NCBI RefSeq assembly: GCF_000377705.1
Contig: NZ_KB898624.1
Span: forward strand, 1 to 64,000
DNA from: Salsuginibacillus kocurii DSM 18087
GTDB taxonomy: Bacteria > Bacillota > Bacilli > Bacillales > Marinococcaceae
Direction of reading: 5' to 3'
Length of the DNA: 64,000 nucleotides
The notes under the pieces are model-generated. The model was not told the DNA's origin, made no database searches, and saw nothing but the letters and a program-made list of their open reading frames with translations. The position numbers were made by a program, and so were the translations under genes. Shown here one piece after another: positions 1 to 8,515 of this stretch. Each line of letters opens with the position of its first letter. The first letter of the stretch is position 1.

Positions 1-357
1 GTGGATTTTGTTTTAGAAACGTTGCGCGAGGCATGTAATGGGAGAGATACGTATGGGGTCATATTGCACAGTGATCAAGGAGCTCAATATACGTCCTATG
101 CCTTTCAGGCATTAGCAAAAGAAAACGGCATCATCACAAGCATGTCCCGCAAAGGCAATTGCTTTGATAATGCCGTCATAGAATCCTTCCATTCCTCGCT
201 AAAGTCGGAAGAATTCGCCACTCAATTAAGAGCGACCCTTACATCTACTATTGTAATAGAAAAAGTAGTAAATTACATGTATTATTACAATTATATACGA
301 CCGTTTTCCAAATTAAACTGCCACACCCCTGTGGAGTACAGGACCGTGGCAGCATAG
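1..357 (+). CDS. IS3-family transposase (OrfB), C-terminal part
   Basis: This is the last 118 codons of the DDE transposase that cuts and joins the ends of an IS3-family element. The second catalytic Asp lies in HSDQG (residue 25 of the visible part) and the catalytic Glu in DNAVIESF (residue 61). Exactly 35 residues separate them, the D-35-E spacing typical of this family. The first Asp and the N-terminal half lie upstream of the window, so the GTG at base 1 is only an internal codon. The C-terminal stretch YNYIRPFSKLNCHTPVEY matches the usual end of OrfB proteins. No frameshift is seen in the visible portion. Confidence 0.9.
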   Translation: MDFVLETLREACNGRDTYGVILHSDQGAQYTSYAFQALAKENGIITSMSRKGNCFDNAVIESFHSSLKSEEFATQLRATLTSTIVIEKVVNYMYYYNYIRPFSKLNCHTPVEYRTVAA

Positions 358-393
358 GTGTTTTTTCTTGTCTCATTTCCCTGGGCCAGTTCA
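1..393 (+). mobile_element. IS3-family insertion sequence, 3' part (cut by window start)
   Basis: The window opens inside the transposase gene of an IS3-family element. Downstream of the transposase stop, the plus strand at 369-393 ends in ...CCAGTTCA. Read on the other strand this begins TGAACTGGCCCAGG, which resembles the terminal inverted repeats of IS3-family elements that start TGAAC. I take about 369-393 as the right end. The left end and any target duplication lie outside the window, so completeness and activity cannot be judged. Confidence 0.7.
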
Positions 394-468
394 TGTTTGC
401 TTACGGGCTTTTTTTGTTCGTTACCAGAGCCATTTTAATAGTGACGACCTTTTTAAGAGAAGCGGTAT

Positions 469-1461
469 TTAAAAGCTTGGATAGACGTAAGGGACGTCTG
501 GTTCCTCGGCTGGTTCAAGGTTGGTTACCTTTAATACAGGCATGTCATGACCGTTATATTCTGTTTCCTCGATTACACCGGTGGCTTGCACCCAGTCGTC
601 TACTTCAAATTGTTCTGCTTCCTCTGACTCAATTAAAAGGCCCTGAACAGAAGCGTCAGCAATACAGCATGTCATCGAAAACCGAGCAACAACAAGTTGA
701 TCTTCTGTGAATCCTTCTTCGCGATAGACAAATCCTTTGATTTCGGCTTCTTTGCCTTCAAAAGGGCCAATATTTTGGTCGAGCATCGTCATCATATCTA
801 AGAAGATGTCTTCATCAATATCGAGAAAATCCACATCTTCATATTCTTCAGCCATCTCGGCGTAATAACTATCAAATTGTTCATCTTCATAGTATTCTTC
901 GACTGTGTAATGTTCCTCTGCACCCGCATCAGCTGAGCCTTCGCCTACATTCTCCATGTACCCGTCCGGGTCTTCCATATACTCTTCAGCTCGTGAGGTG
1001 TCTTCACCAAAGTTTTCGCCTTCTTCAGCCTGAATAACACCTGTATCATCCGGTTCTCCCTGGGGTTCGCTTGCTTCAGCTGCGCCGAATTGAACGCCGC
1101 GGTTTTCAGCAACTGAACTGTTCAAGGTTTGGTCTGGCAACACAAACCCAAGCGCAATAGGGAGTAAGAAAATGCTGTAGATTCCTATTTGTACGTACCT
1201 AGGCCCTGACATTCCATGATCAGCACCACAATCACAAGCAGCTTCATCAGTATCATCGCCAGCTGTGCTGCGCAAGATCTGAATTACACCTAACAAAAAA
1301 AGAATGGCAGTGGAACCATATATAAATGGCATCATGGTTGGGGCGATATAGAGCTGAATGCTGCCGGATATAATCATTCCGAGTTTAAGCAAAGCAAATC
1401 CTAACAAAATAATGCCACGTAAATAAGCGTGAAAGCTGTAGTCTTTTCTTTCTTCCATCAT
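469..1461 (-). CDS. YcgQ-like membrane protein (DUF1980 / TIGR03943 family)
   Basis: A 330-residue membrane protein with hydrophobic segments at about 12-32, 38-60 and 88-110 and a soluble C-terminal domain. The C-terminal motif RFSMTCCIADA and the CDCG after the second segment fit the YcgQ/TIGR03943 family, which is commonly encoded beside a YcgR-type permease and a CobW GTPase. The exact function of the family is not established. Residues about 115-215 form a long Glu/Asp-rich insert, which I read as a salt-adaptation feature. It lies 9 bases downstream of the permease gene with an AAGGAGG site just before a double ATG (1461 or 1458). The two genes are probably one operon reading leftward. 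Confidence 0.8.
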   Translation of the reverse strand: MMEERKDYSFHAYLRGIILLGFALLKLGMIISGSIQLYIAPTMMPFIYGSTAILFLLGVIQILRSTAGDDTDEAACDCGADHGMSGPRYVQIGIYSIFLLPIALGFVLPDQTLNSSVAENRGVQFGAAEASEPQGEPDDTGVIQAEEGENFGEDTSRAEEYMEDPDGYMENVGEGSADAGAEEHYTVEEYYEDEQFDSYYAEMAEEYEDVDFLDIDEDIFLDMMTMLDQNIGPFEGKEAEIKGFVYREEGFTEDQLVVARFSMTCCIADASVQGLLIESEEAEQFEVDDWVQATGVIEETEYNGHDMPVLKVTNLEPAEEPDVPYVYPSF

Positions 1462-1470
1462 TACGCCTCC

Positions 1471-2502
1471 TTAGAGAAATACAATGAATTGCGTGATCAT
1501 CACGGCTGCATAGACAATTACGGTTACAGAGATCATAAAATAAATAACAAACTTTGCTTTGAAGAATGCAAAAAGCATGATTGTGTTCTTCAAATCGAGC
1601 ATAGGCCCGTAGACAAGAAAACCTACCAGTGATCCGGAACTGAATGTGTTGCTAAAGGAAGAAGCAACAAAGGCATCCGCCTCGGAACAAAGAGAAAGTA
1701 TGTAGGCAAATACCATCATAACCGCTGTGGAAGTCCAGGCATCAGTACCGATCGCAAGGAGAGTGCTTCGGTCTAGGAAGGTCTGAAACATAGCGGCAAT
1801 TAAAGCACCTGCAATTAAATACTTACCCATTAAGAAAAACTCATCAGAAGCGTGATAAAAGGTTTGCTTTAAGCGGTTTTGTTTATTTACTGGCACTTGC
1901 GCCAAATTATTGCTTTCTTTTCCTCGCAGTTCTTCGGTACGCCACTTCAATTGATCGCTGTTTTTAAAGAGAATATACATTAGCCCACCGATTATGATAG
2001 CAAGGACAAAGGCTAGCCCAAATCTAGTATAAAAAATAGATAAGTCATTACGGAACGCAAAATAGGTAGAACCGGCAACCACAGGATTTAAAATCGGCGC
2101 CCCAACTAGAAAGACAACTCCTACATGAAGCGGCATCCCTTTTTTAATCAAGCGTCGCACTACTGGTACAATGGCGCATTCGCAAATCGGAAAAATAGCG
2201 CCCAGAACAGCTGCAGGAAATAACGCGGCATATGCATTTTTTGGCAGGAAACGCTGAAGCGTATCTTCTGCCACAAATACTTGGATAAGTGAGGAGACAA
2301 ATACCCCAAGCAATAAGAAGGGGATTGCTTCGATTACAATTCCAAGAAAAATTGTGTTAACCGTCAACCATTCCGGTGAAAGTGAGAAAAACTCATCTTC
2401 TTGTAACGTATCAATATTAAAAAAAGCAAGAATAAACAAAAGGAGTAATACAATACCAAATCCATCTTTTAACCAAGAAGGTAGCTTAGAACTTCTAGAC
2501 AT
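1471..2502 (-). CDS. YcgR-like permease (DUF318 family)
   Basis: A 343-residue polytopic membrane protein with about eight hydrophobic segments, of the predicted permease family that includes B. subtilis YcgR. The family signature is visible in ICECAIVPVVRRLIKKGMP followed by FLVGAPILNP, and again in CSEADAFVASSF. Conserved cysteines in both motifs suggest handling of a metal or thiol-reactive solute, but the substrate is unknown. The ATG at 2502 follows AAAGAGG at suitable spacing. It is the first gene of a leftward pair with the YcgQ-like gene and is divergent from the CobW GTPase gene, which hints at a shared metal-related role (inference). Confidence 0.82.
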   Translation of the reverse strand: MSRSSKLPSWLKDGFGIVLLLLFILAFFNIDTLQEDEFFSLSPEWLTVNTIFLGIVIEAIPFLLLGVFVSSLIQVFVAEDTLQRFLPKNAYAALFPAAVLGAIFPICECAIVPVVRRLIKKGMPLHVGVVFLVGAPILNPVVAGSTYFAFRNDLSIFYTRFGLAFVLAIIIGGLMYILFKNSDQLKWRTEELRGKESNNLAQVPVNKQNRLKQTFYHASDEFFLMGKYLIAGALIAAMFQTFLDRSTLLAIGTDAWTSTAVMMVFAYILSLCSEADAFVASSFSNTFSSGSLVGFLVYGPMLDLKNTIMLFAFFKAKFVIYFMISVTVIVYAAVMITQFIVFL

Positions 2503-2753
2503 TTAAATGCCTCTTTCCTATGATAAAATATATACGGGAGAAACTACTACTATTAGAAAAAAGTAAATGCATAATCTACCCTCAATTTTCCTGTTGGCTA
2601 CAGGTATTCTATCATAGAACGTCTCTTTGGGAAGCGGTAAATTCAATAGGAAAAAGCAGTGTAAACGCTTCATCTCAATAGTGAGGCAATCATTGCGTTC
2701 AGAGTGAAATATATTTTTAAAACCATTAATATAATTGTAATAATAGGAGGTCT

Positions 2754-3716
2754 ATGATGACAGATTTACGTATTCCTGCTCATATTGTTACCGGCTTTTT
2801 AGGGAGCGGTAAAACAACATTTTTGAAAACTTGGCTCCGTGAAATGAAACAGGAAGGGAAGACACCTGGTGTAGTTATGAATGAATGGGGAGACCTTAAT
2901 ATTGACCGCGAGGACTTCGCTGATGAACCACTTTTGGAAATGCTTGATGGCTGTATTTGTTGTACGATTCAAGATGATTTAAAAGAAGATCTCAGCCGCT
3001 TTCTTAATCAAACAAAAGAGCGTCCAGATGTGCTGTTCATTGAAGCTACAGGGATAGCTGACCCTTATGAAATTGTAGCAGCCGTTTCAGATATTGAACT
3101 GATTGACCGCTTAAAACCAGAGTCAGTGATAGGGGTAATTGACGCAAAACATTTTTTGTCCTACCTCAGCCTTTTTCAAAGCTCCAAAGAAGTGCGAACA
3201 ACACTTAAACATCAAATTCAGGCGAGTTCGTTAGTAGTTCTTAATAAAATAGACCTTATTGATGAGAAAACGAAAGAAAAAGTTCATAAAAAAATAGCAG
3301 CTGAAAAATCAGTATCTGTTCCAGTTATCGAAGCGGAACACGGGGACATTTCATTTGCTCAGGTGCTAGCCACTCAGCGCCAGTCAGTAAATAGTGATTT
3401 CCCGACTACTGACGAGCTGCAGTCGGAGCACCACCACGATCATGACCATTCCTTTCATGTCGTTTCAATTGATATTGACCATAAAGTCTCTGCTGCTGAA
3501 ATAACAAAGTGGATTAAGCAGCTTCCTGCCGAAGTCATTCGCATGAAAGGGGTCGTTCAATTAGAAGATGGTTCCTTTACAAGAATTCAATGGGCAGGCG
3601 AGAAAATAGAATATAAACAAACAGAACTAGAAAAATCGCGAGTTATTTTGATTGGCTACCATGTATCCCCAGAATTAATGCGCAAATCTTTACTGCAAGG
3701 TATGAATTATTCGTAG
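2754..3716 (+). CDS. CobW/COG0523-family GTPase (putative metallochaperone)
   Basis: A 320-residue G3E-family P-loop GTPase of the CobW/YciC (ZagA) type, which delivers metals, often zinc or cobalt, to client proteins. Walker A is GFLGSGKTT at residues 14-22, the metal-binding CxCC motif is in GCICCTI near residue 68, the guanine-specificity motif is NKIDLI, and a His-rich stretch HHHDHDHS lies near residue 228 before the C-terminal CobW domain. The start is supported by AGGAGG at 2745-2750. The gene is divergent from the YcgR/YcgQ-like pair. I could not find a convincing Zur box in the 251-base divergent region. The metal is not decided by sequence alone. Confidence 0.85.
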   Translation: MMTDLRIPAHIVTGFLGSGKTTFLKTWLREMKQEGKTPGVVMNEWGDLNIDREDFADEPLLEMLDGCICCTIQDDLKEDLSRFLNQTKERPDVLFIEATGIADPYEIVAAVSDIELIDRLKPESVIGVIDAKHFLSYLSLFQSSKEVRTTLKHQIQASSLVVLNKIDLIDEKTKEKVHKKIAAEKSVSVPVIEAEHGDISFAQVLATQRQSVNSDFPTTDELQSEHHHDHDHSFHVVSIDIDHKVSAAEITKWIKQLPAEVIRMKGVVQLEDGSFTRIQWAGEKIEYKQTELEKSRVILIGYHVSPELMRKSLLQGMNYS

Positions 3717-4549
3717 CGCAAATATACATCAATAACTTCTTGCCCGGAAAAACCAAAAAGAACAATTAGAGCTAAGATAAAACAGTAAACAGAAAAAATG
3801 GTCAAGCGGAATGAACGAATCCAGTAGAGTAACCAGTGTATGCATATTAAGGAGCAGAAAAAGGCCATTATCATGGCTGCCAATAAGGAGACTTCAAAAA
3901 AGTGATACCAGGAGAGACCCTGTAATTCATCAAAAGCTAACACGGATGTGCCCAGCATAATGGGGATAGCTAATAAAAATGAAAATTTCACGGCTGTTTC
4001 TCGATCGATCCCGAGCGAAAGCCCAGCTAATAGGGTTGCACCGGAGCGTGAGATGCCGGGAATGACTGCTAACGCTTGAGCAAAGCCGACACATATAGCA
4101 TCTTTCATATTCATCGTTTCAATCGTTCTGGTGCCAGCGGCAAAACGTTCAATAACCCAAAGAGCAATAGCTGTAACTAAAAGGGCCCCTCCAATAAATT
4201 CGGGAGTCTTCATCGACGTCTCCACATATGGCTTTACGGAGAAACCAACAACTGCGGTTACTAGCGTAGCTGCAAACAAGTATAGTAAATAAATGAAACT
4301 AGACTTATCCTGTCGTTGGCTCAAGAGCAGGTAACGAACCCCGCCGCTCACTAGTTGGATGAGCTCTTTCCGAAAATAAAATATGATCGCTAAACAAGAG
4401 GCAAAATGCAGCATAAGTTCAAAGCTCAGCCCCGGCAAGGTATAGCCAAAAGCCATTTGCAAAAGAATGAGGTGTGCCGTGCTTGAAATAGGAAGAAATT
4501 CAGTGAAACCTTGAACGATTCCATAGATTAGTGCTTCAAACCAGCCCAT
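3707..4549 (-). CDS. uppP: Undecaprenyl-diphosphatase (UppP/BacA)
   Basis: An integral membrane phosphatase that recycles undecaprenyl diphosphate to the monophosphate lipid carrier used for peptidoglycan and teichoic acid synthesis. It confers bacitracin tolerance. The two family signatures are visible: QGFTEFLPISSTAHL near the N-terminus and PGISRSGATLLAG in the second half. I chose the ATG at 4549, giving 280 residues as usual for the family, because the longer reading frame from 4609 adds 20 residues without a ribosome site, while AAGGAG precedes 4549. The gene converges with the CobW gene and the two 3' ends overlap by 10 bases. Confidence 0.93.
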   Translation of the reverse strand: MGWFEALIYGIVQGFTEFLPISSTAHLILLQMAFGYTLPGLSFELMLHFASCLAIIFYFRKELIQLVSGGVRYLLLSQRQDKSSFIYLLYLFAATLVTAVVGFSVKPYVETSMKTPEFIGGALLVTAIALWVIERFAAGTRTIETMNMKDAICVGFAQALAVIPGISRSGATLLAGLSLGIDRETAVKFSFLLAIPIMLGTSVLAFDELQGLSWYHFFEVSLLAAMIMAFFCSLICIHWLLYWIRSFRLTIFSVYCFILALIVLFGFSGQEVIDVYLRYE

Positions 4550-4626
4550 AACTATTTCATCTCCTTGTGGTTGGTGGTTGAACTCATTCATATAATAGAT
4601 AAAAAGCATGGATAAAAGAGGGGAGA

Positions 4627-5160
4627 TTGAAACCGCAAATGAAAAAAGTACAAGTTACAACTCTTGTATTAGCACTTGCTGCTATTGCAGTGGCGTATGT
4701 TTTATACACCAACTTAAGTAATGTGGAGCCAGGCGTAAACGAAGGCGACCGAGCACTCGACTTTACGCTCCCGATGAGAGAACAAGAAGCTCAAAGTTTA
4801 TCTGGTTATGAAGGCGATGTCGTCATTTTGAATATGTGGGCGTCATGGTGTGAGCCTTGTAAAGATGAAATGCCGGAATTAAATGATTTGCACGATGATT
4901 ACCAAGATGAAGGGCTAACAGTAATAGCTCTAAACATGGCTTCGTATGAACGTTCCACTGATGACGCCATTGAATTTTTAGACGAATTTGATATTGATCT
5001 GCCTGTCATGTTTGATGAAGAGGGAGAAGTAGCAGACAACTATAGAGCTCAGCGTTTCCCTACCACCTATGTGATTAATCGCGACCAAGTTATTGAACAA
5101 GTAATCATAGGAGAAGTTACGTATGAGCAGTTGGACCGCCTGATTGCTCCGCTTTTATAA
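4627..5160 (+). CDS. ResA/TlpA-like membrane-anchored thiol-disulfide oxidoreductase
   Basis: A 177-residue thioredoxin-fold protein with one N-terminal membrane anchor (about 9-29) and a domain facing outside. The redox motif is WASWCEPCKDEMPEL, a CEPC active site of the type found in ResA, which reduces apocytochrome c before haem attachment. The cis-proline region is RFPTTYVI. The start is uncertain: TTG at 4627 sits almost on the GAGGGGAG site, while ATG at 4639 is 13 bases away. The res operon further right lacks resA, so this protein may fill that role (inference). YneN- or StoA-like function is an alternative. Confidence 0.8.
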   Translation: MKPQMKKVQVTTLVLALAAIAVAYVLYTNLSNVEPGVNEGDRALDFTLPMREQEAQSLSGYEGDVVILNMWASWCEPCKDEMPELNDLHDDYQDEGLTVIALNMASYERSTDDAIEFLDEFDIDLPVMFDEEGEVADNYRAQRFPTTYVINRDQVIEQVIIGEVTYEQLDRLIAPLL

Positions 5161-5164
5161 TACG

Positions 5165-5210
5165 GATGAGTGGCTTCGTGTAGTGTAACGAGGCAACTCT
5201 CATCTTTTTT
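5165..5210 (+). terminator. Rho-independent terminator after ResA-like gene
   Basis: GATGAG..GCTTCG pairs imperfectly with CGAGGC..CTCATC and is followed by TTTTTT. It begins four bases after the stop of the ResA-like gene. Confidence 0.8.
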
Positions 5211-5259
5211 AATCTATGAGACAAGCAATGGCTGATATGATAAAAGGAGTAGAGATTTT

Positions 5260-5796
5260 ATGAATTTAGAGGAAAAAACTAAACATACCACTTCTATTTA
5301 TGAAGGGAAAATTATTGATTTGGATGTCGTTGATGTAGAGCTTCCAGATGGGCGGGCCGGCAAAAGAGAAGTGGTGCGCCATCCTGGAGCGGTTGCCATC
5401 ATAGCAGTAACCGAAGAAGAAAAACTTGTTTTAGTCAAACAATATCGCAAACCTTTAGGTAAAGAAATTTATGAAATACCGGCAGGGAAAAAAGAAGCTG
5501 GTGAGGAGCCCAAGCTAACTGCTTCACGAGAATTGGCAGAAGAAACAGGTTATGTTGCTAACGAGATGGAGCTGTTATTTTCTACCTATACTTCTCCAGG
5601 CTTTGCCGATGAATTGATTGAATTGTACGAAGCAAAAGGGTTATCTCAAGGGGAGCGTTCCTTGGATGAGGATGAGTTTGTAGAAGTTATCGAGGTAAGC
5701 TTGGCAGAAGCTGAAGGTTTAATTAAAGAAGGGCTTATCCACGATGCAAAAACCGTACTGGCAGTTCAGCATTTGCGGCTGCAGACATTTAGGTGA
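5260..5796 (+). CDS. nudF: ADP-ribose pyrophosphatase (Nudix)
   Basis: A cytoplasmic Nudix hydrolase that splits ADP-ribose to AMP and ribose 5-phosphate. The Nudix box (G-x5-E-x7-REU-x-EE-x-G-U) is matched exactly between GKKEAGE and RELAEETGY at about residues 77-100. Length 178 is normal for NudF. The ATG follows AAAGGAG at good spacing. It precedes spoIIM and fur, the same order as in B. subtilis. A terminator upstream separates it from the ResA-like gene. Confidence 0.92.
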   Translation: MNLEEKTKHTTSIYEGKIIDLDVVDVELPDGRAGKREVVRHPGAVAIIAVTEEEKLVLVKQYRKPLGKEIYEIPAGKKEAGEEPKLTASRELAEETGYVANEMELLFSTYTSPGFADELIELYEAKGLSQGERSLDEDEFVEVIEVSLAEAEGLIKEGLIHDAKTVLAVQHLRLQTFR

Positions 5797-5916
5797 AAAA
5801 CGTACAGAACCAAGGGTTTTTTAAGGGATTTACACAGGCATTAAGATGCCGTTCTATCTGCAATTTTTATTTCATAGATTTCAAAGGAGGTGTTGTTTGA
5901 ACAGGAGGGGTGGCTG

Positions 5917-6543
5917 TTGAAAGAGGATTTATTGGAAGCGGTACGAGCCCATATTGGAGCGAATAGAACGACTTATGTATTTACAACCGTCCTTTTCTTA
6001 ATGGGAGTGGTATTTGGGAGTGTAATGGTTAACAGCTTAGGCTTGTCCCATAAACATGATCTATTAATGTATGTACAGCAATTTTTTACACAAATGTCTG
6101 AACAACGGGTAGCAAGCAGTACTGATATCTTCTATCAAAGCCTCTCACAGAATGTCATATATACTGGCTTCATGGCTTTATTAGGCTTATCAGTTGTCGG
6201 AGCCCCTTTTATATTGCTTATATTATTTATTAAAGGAATGGTAATTGGATTTACGGTAGGTTTTCTCGTGCAGCAAATGGAAGTAGATGGATTTTTGCTG
6301 GCTATGGTTTCAATTTTCCCGCAGAATATGATTACCGTTCCTTTCTTCTTATTCATTTCAGTCTGGTCGTTATCGTTGTCGATTAAATTAGTCAAACGCC
6401 TGTTTTATAATGATCAATCGGACATGCTCGGTTCTTTTATAAAAAAATATGTAGCAGCGGTGTTGGTAACATGGATAATGATTGCAGTAGCTGCCTTGGT
6501 GGAAGCTAACTTGGCGCCGATCATGATCAGGGTTGTCTCTTAA
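5917..6543 (+). CDS. spoIIM: Stage II sporulation protein M
   Basis: An integral membrane protein with about five segments that, with SpoIID and SpoIIP, dissolves septal peptidoglycan and drives membrane migration during forespore engulfment. VLFLMGVVFGSVMVNS and IFPQNMITVPFFLF are typical of the family. The start is uncertain. A longer frame from GTG 5890 lies on top of an AAAGGAGG sequence; TTG at 5917 has AGGAGGGG six bases upstream and gives 208 residues with an N-terminus (KEDLLEAVRAHI) like other SpoIIM proteins. CATAGATT at 5873-5880 could be a sigma-E -10 box, but its -35 match is weak. The last codons overlap the first Fur-type box. Confidence 0.9.
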   Translation: MKEDLLEAVRAHIGANRTTYVFTTVLFLMGVVFGSVMVNSLGLSHKHDLLMYVQQFFTQMSEQRVASSTDIFYQSLSQNVIYTGFMALLGLSVVGAPFILLILFIKGMVIGFTVGFLVQQMEVDGFLLAMVSIFPQNMITVPFFLFISVWSLSLSIKLVKRLFYNDQSDMLGSFIKKYVAAVLVTWIMIAVAALVEANLAPIMIRVVS

Positions 6544-6595
6544 TAATAATTATCATATAATAATAATTATTATTAATTATTGATAACTATTATTA
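6541..6595 (+). promoter_or_regulatory. Three tandem Fur/PerR-type boxes upstream of fur
   Basis: Compared with the 15-base 7-1-7 Fur box TGATAATnATTATCA, 6541-6555 matches 13 of 14 fixed positions, 6558-6572 matches 12 of 14 and 6581-6595 matches 12 of 14. The middle site fits the PerR box TTATAATnATTATAA equally well (12 of 14). The array starts at the spoIIM stop codon and ends 65 bases before fur. B. subtilis fur is controlled by PerR, so the regulator could be either Fur or PerR. Confidence 0.65.
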
Positions 6596-6659
6596 TTTGA
6601 CACACCTGACACACAAATTTATAATTAAAAAAGCGTGAAAGGTGCAAGGAGGGTGCGGT

Positions 6660-7160
6660 ATGGAACAGTGGATTGATCGGATAAAGAACCAGCTCCATGC
6701 CCAAAGCTACAAGCTGACACCACAGCGGGAAGCCACAGTTCGGGTACTTATCGAGCATGAAGAAGATCATTTGAGTGCCGAAGATGTATATTTGCTTGTA
6801 AAGGAAAAAGCTCCTGAAATTGGGTTAGCTACGGTTTACCGAACGCTTGAGCTTTTAAACGAACTTGAAGTTGTTGATAAAATTAACTTTGGGGATGGCG
6901 TTTCCAGGTATGACCTTCGAAAAGAGGGCGCTGATCATTTTCACCATCATTTAGTTTGCATGGAATGCGGGTCGGTTGATGAGATACAGGAAGACCTGCT
7001 AGGAGATGTGGAACGCATTGTAGAGAAAGATTTTTCGTTTCAGATCAAAGATCACCGCCTGACGTTTCATGGGGTATGCCACCGCTGTCAAGCCAATGAT
7101 ACACAACAAGAGGATGAGAACGTGGGGCAAGAGCTCGAACAAAAAGCTAAAAATGCGTAA
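6660..7160 (+). CDS. fur: Ferric uptake regulator Fur
   Basis: An iron-sensing dimeric repressor of iron uptake genes, 166 residues. It is very close to Bacillus Fur: YKLTPQREATVRVL begins the winged-helix domain, GLATVYRTLELL is the recognition region, HFHHHLVCMECG carries metal ligands and the first structural-zinc CxxC, and CHRC near residue 143 is the second. ATG 6660 is preferred over the upstream in-frame start because AAGGAGG at 6646-6652 is optimally placed. Metal-binding residues distinguish it from PerR only in part; near-identity along its length to B. subtilis Fur, as I remember that sequence, decides the name. It is followed by a terminator and yqzK-xerD. Confidence 0.95.
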   Translation: MEQWIDRIKNQLHAQSYKLTPQREATVRVLIEHEEDHLSAEDVYLLVKEKAPEIGLATVYRTLELLNELEVVDKINFGDGVSRYDLRKEGADHFHHHLVCMECGSVDEIQEDLLGDVERIVEKDFSFQIKDHRLTFHGVCHRCQANDTQQEDENVGQELEQKAKNA

Positions 7161-7164
7161 CCTG

Positions 7165-7196
7165 ACCTTTTCAGTACTAGTCTGAAAAGGTTTTTT
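7165..7196 (+). terminator. Rho-independent terminator after fur
   Basis: ACCTTTTCAG pairs perfectly with CTGAAAAGGT across a 7-base loop and runs into TTTTTT. Confidence 0.9.
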
Positions 7197-7347
7197 GGTA
7201 TAGGGAAGGGGGGGATGGAGTCAGGGACCAATTCTTACATATCCAAGCTCGCAGGTATATTCTTTTCAAAGCTTGTCATATGATAGATGTATGTTTTCTT
7301 ATATTTCTTTTTACCTTCATTGACAAGTGAGTAAAGGAGTTCATGCA

Positions 7348-7563
7348 ATGATAAAAAAAGCTTGGGAGACTTTAAAAGTGATTGTTATCTTTACGTGTTC
7401 CACCCTTTTCTTTTATTATGGTATCCTATGGTTACATGAAGAATATAGAGGAGATGAACGACTAGAACATCCCGAAGAAGTGTGGGTAGAAGTTTCTGAG
7501 TCAGATGATTCCATGCTTGCAGGGTGGGACCGTTTTCTATATTTGTTACGCCATGGAGAATGA
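7348..7563 (+). CDS. yqzK: YqzK-like small membrane protein (DUF4227)
   Basis: A 71-residue protein with one N-terminal membrane segment (about 9-28) and an acidic tail. It sits between fur and xerD exactly like B. subtilis yqzK, whose function is unknown. ATG 7348 is chosen because AAAGGAG lies eight bases upstream. The in-frame start at 7327 has no ribosome site. The stop TGA overlaps an ATG in the xerD frame. Confidence 0.8.
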   Translation: MIKKAWETLKVIVIFTCSTLFFYYGILWLHEEYRGDERLEHPEEVWVEVSESDDSMLAGWDRFLYLLRHGE

Positions 7564-7577
7564 GGGAGACGTTTGAG

Positions 7578-8465
7578 ATGAGAGAGACGTTGGAAGACTT
7601 TATCCATTATATTCATGTGGAGCGTGGTTTAAGTGAGGAGACTGTACGTTCCTATGAGAGAGACTTAAAAAAATACCTTGCCTATTTAAAAACCAAACAA
7701 ATCACCAACTGGGAAGAAGTAAAACGAGCCGAGATTTTATCTTATTTACATACTTTAAAAGATGAAGGGAAGTCACAAGCTACTTTAGCGCGCACGACCT
7801 CCTCGATTCGCGCTTTTCATCAGTTTCTTACACGGGAAAACCTTTCTTCTTTTGACCCTAGTCATTTGATAGAGCAGCCGAAAACGACGAAAAAACTTCC
7901 CCAAGTCCTTACCCCATTAGAAGTAGAAACGCTATTAATGGCTGCTGACGGCACTACTCCACTCTCAAAACGGAATAAGGCCATGCTTGAACTGATGTAT
8001 GCGACGGGGCTGCGTGTCTCTGAACTTTGCAATTTAAAAGTAGAAGATATTCATGGGCGAATGGGCTTTGTTCGTTGTATCGGCAAAGGAGATAAAGAAC
8101 GGATTATCCCAATTGGTAAAACAGCTATTGATGCGGTTGAGCGCTACGTGGCTCAAGCTCGGCCAAAATTGTTAAAAGGAAAAAAACAGCAGGTGTTATT
8201 TGTGAATCGCTTGGGAAACTCCTTAAGTAGACAAGGGTTTTTCAAGATTATACGTCAGATTGCCGTGGAAGCAGGTATTGAAAAAGAGCTGACGCCTCAT
8301 ACGCTTCGGCATTCCTTTGCTACTCATTTATTAGAAAATGGGGCAGACTTAAGAGCAGTTCAGGAAATGCTGGGACATGCTGATATCTCTACGACCCAAC
8401 TCTATACTCATCTTTCTACCTCACGGCTGCGAGATATTTATAGCGACCATCATCCACGCGCATAA
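7578..8465 (+). CDS. xerD: Site-specific tyrosine recombinase XerD
   Basis: A 295-residue tyrosine recombinase that works with its partner at the dif site and FtsK to resolve chromosome dimers. The N-terminal SAM-like DNA-binding domain covers about 1-90. Catalytic residues are seen in ATGLRVSEL (Arg), [10 protein letters not shown] (His, Arg), the GH of [10 protein letters not shown], and the nucleophile in QLYTHL. The start is chosen at ATG 7578 after GAGGGAG. An in-frame ATG at 7560 overlaps the yqzK stop but would add a near-duplicate hexapeptide (MRETFE before MRETLE) with a poorly spaced ribosome site. It is known as ripX or codV-like in Bacillus. It is probably co-transcribed with yqzK. 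Confidence 0.94.
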   Translation: MRETLEDFIHYIHVERGLSEETVRSYERDLKKYLAYLKTKQITNWEEVKRAEILSYLHTLKDEGKSQATLARTTSSIRAFHQFLTRENLSSFDPSHLIEQPKTTKKLPQVLTPLEVETLLMAADGTTPLSKRNKAMLELMYATGLRVSELCNLKVEDIHGRMGFVRCIGKGDKERIIPIGKTAIDAVERYVAQARPKLLKGKKQQVLFVNRLGNSLSRQGFFKIIRQIAVEAGIEKELTPHTLRHSFATHLLENGADLRAVQEMLGHADISTTQLYTHLSTSRLRDIYSDHHPRA

Positions 8466-8515
8466 ACGTAATCTTCATTGTAACCCTTTACCTACTCTTA
8501 GAAAGGATGATCCAG

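Noticed and set aside
393-710. Plus-strand open frame of 105 codons
   Set aside because: It lies mostly antisense to the YcgQ-like gene, has no ribosome site and no family features.
2700-2753. Possible Zur box (ATTGTAATAATAGGA) before the CobW gene
   Set aside because: Only the left half resembles the Zur half-site; the right half is the ribosome site.
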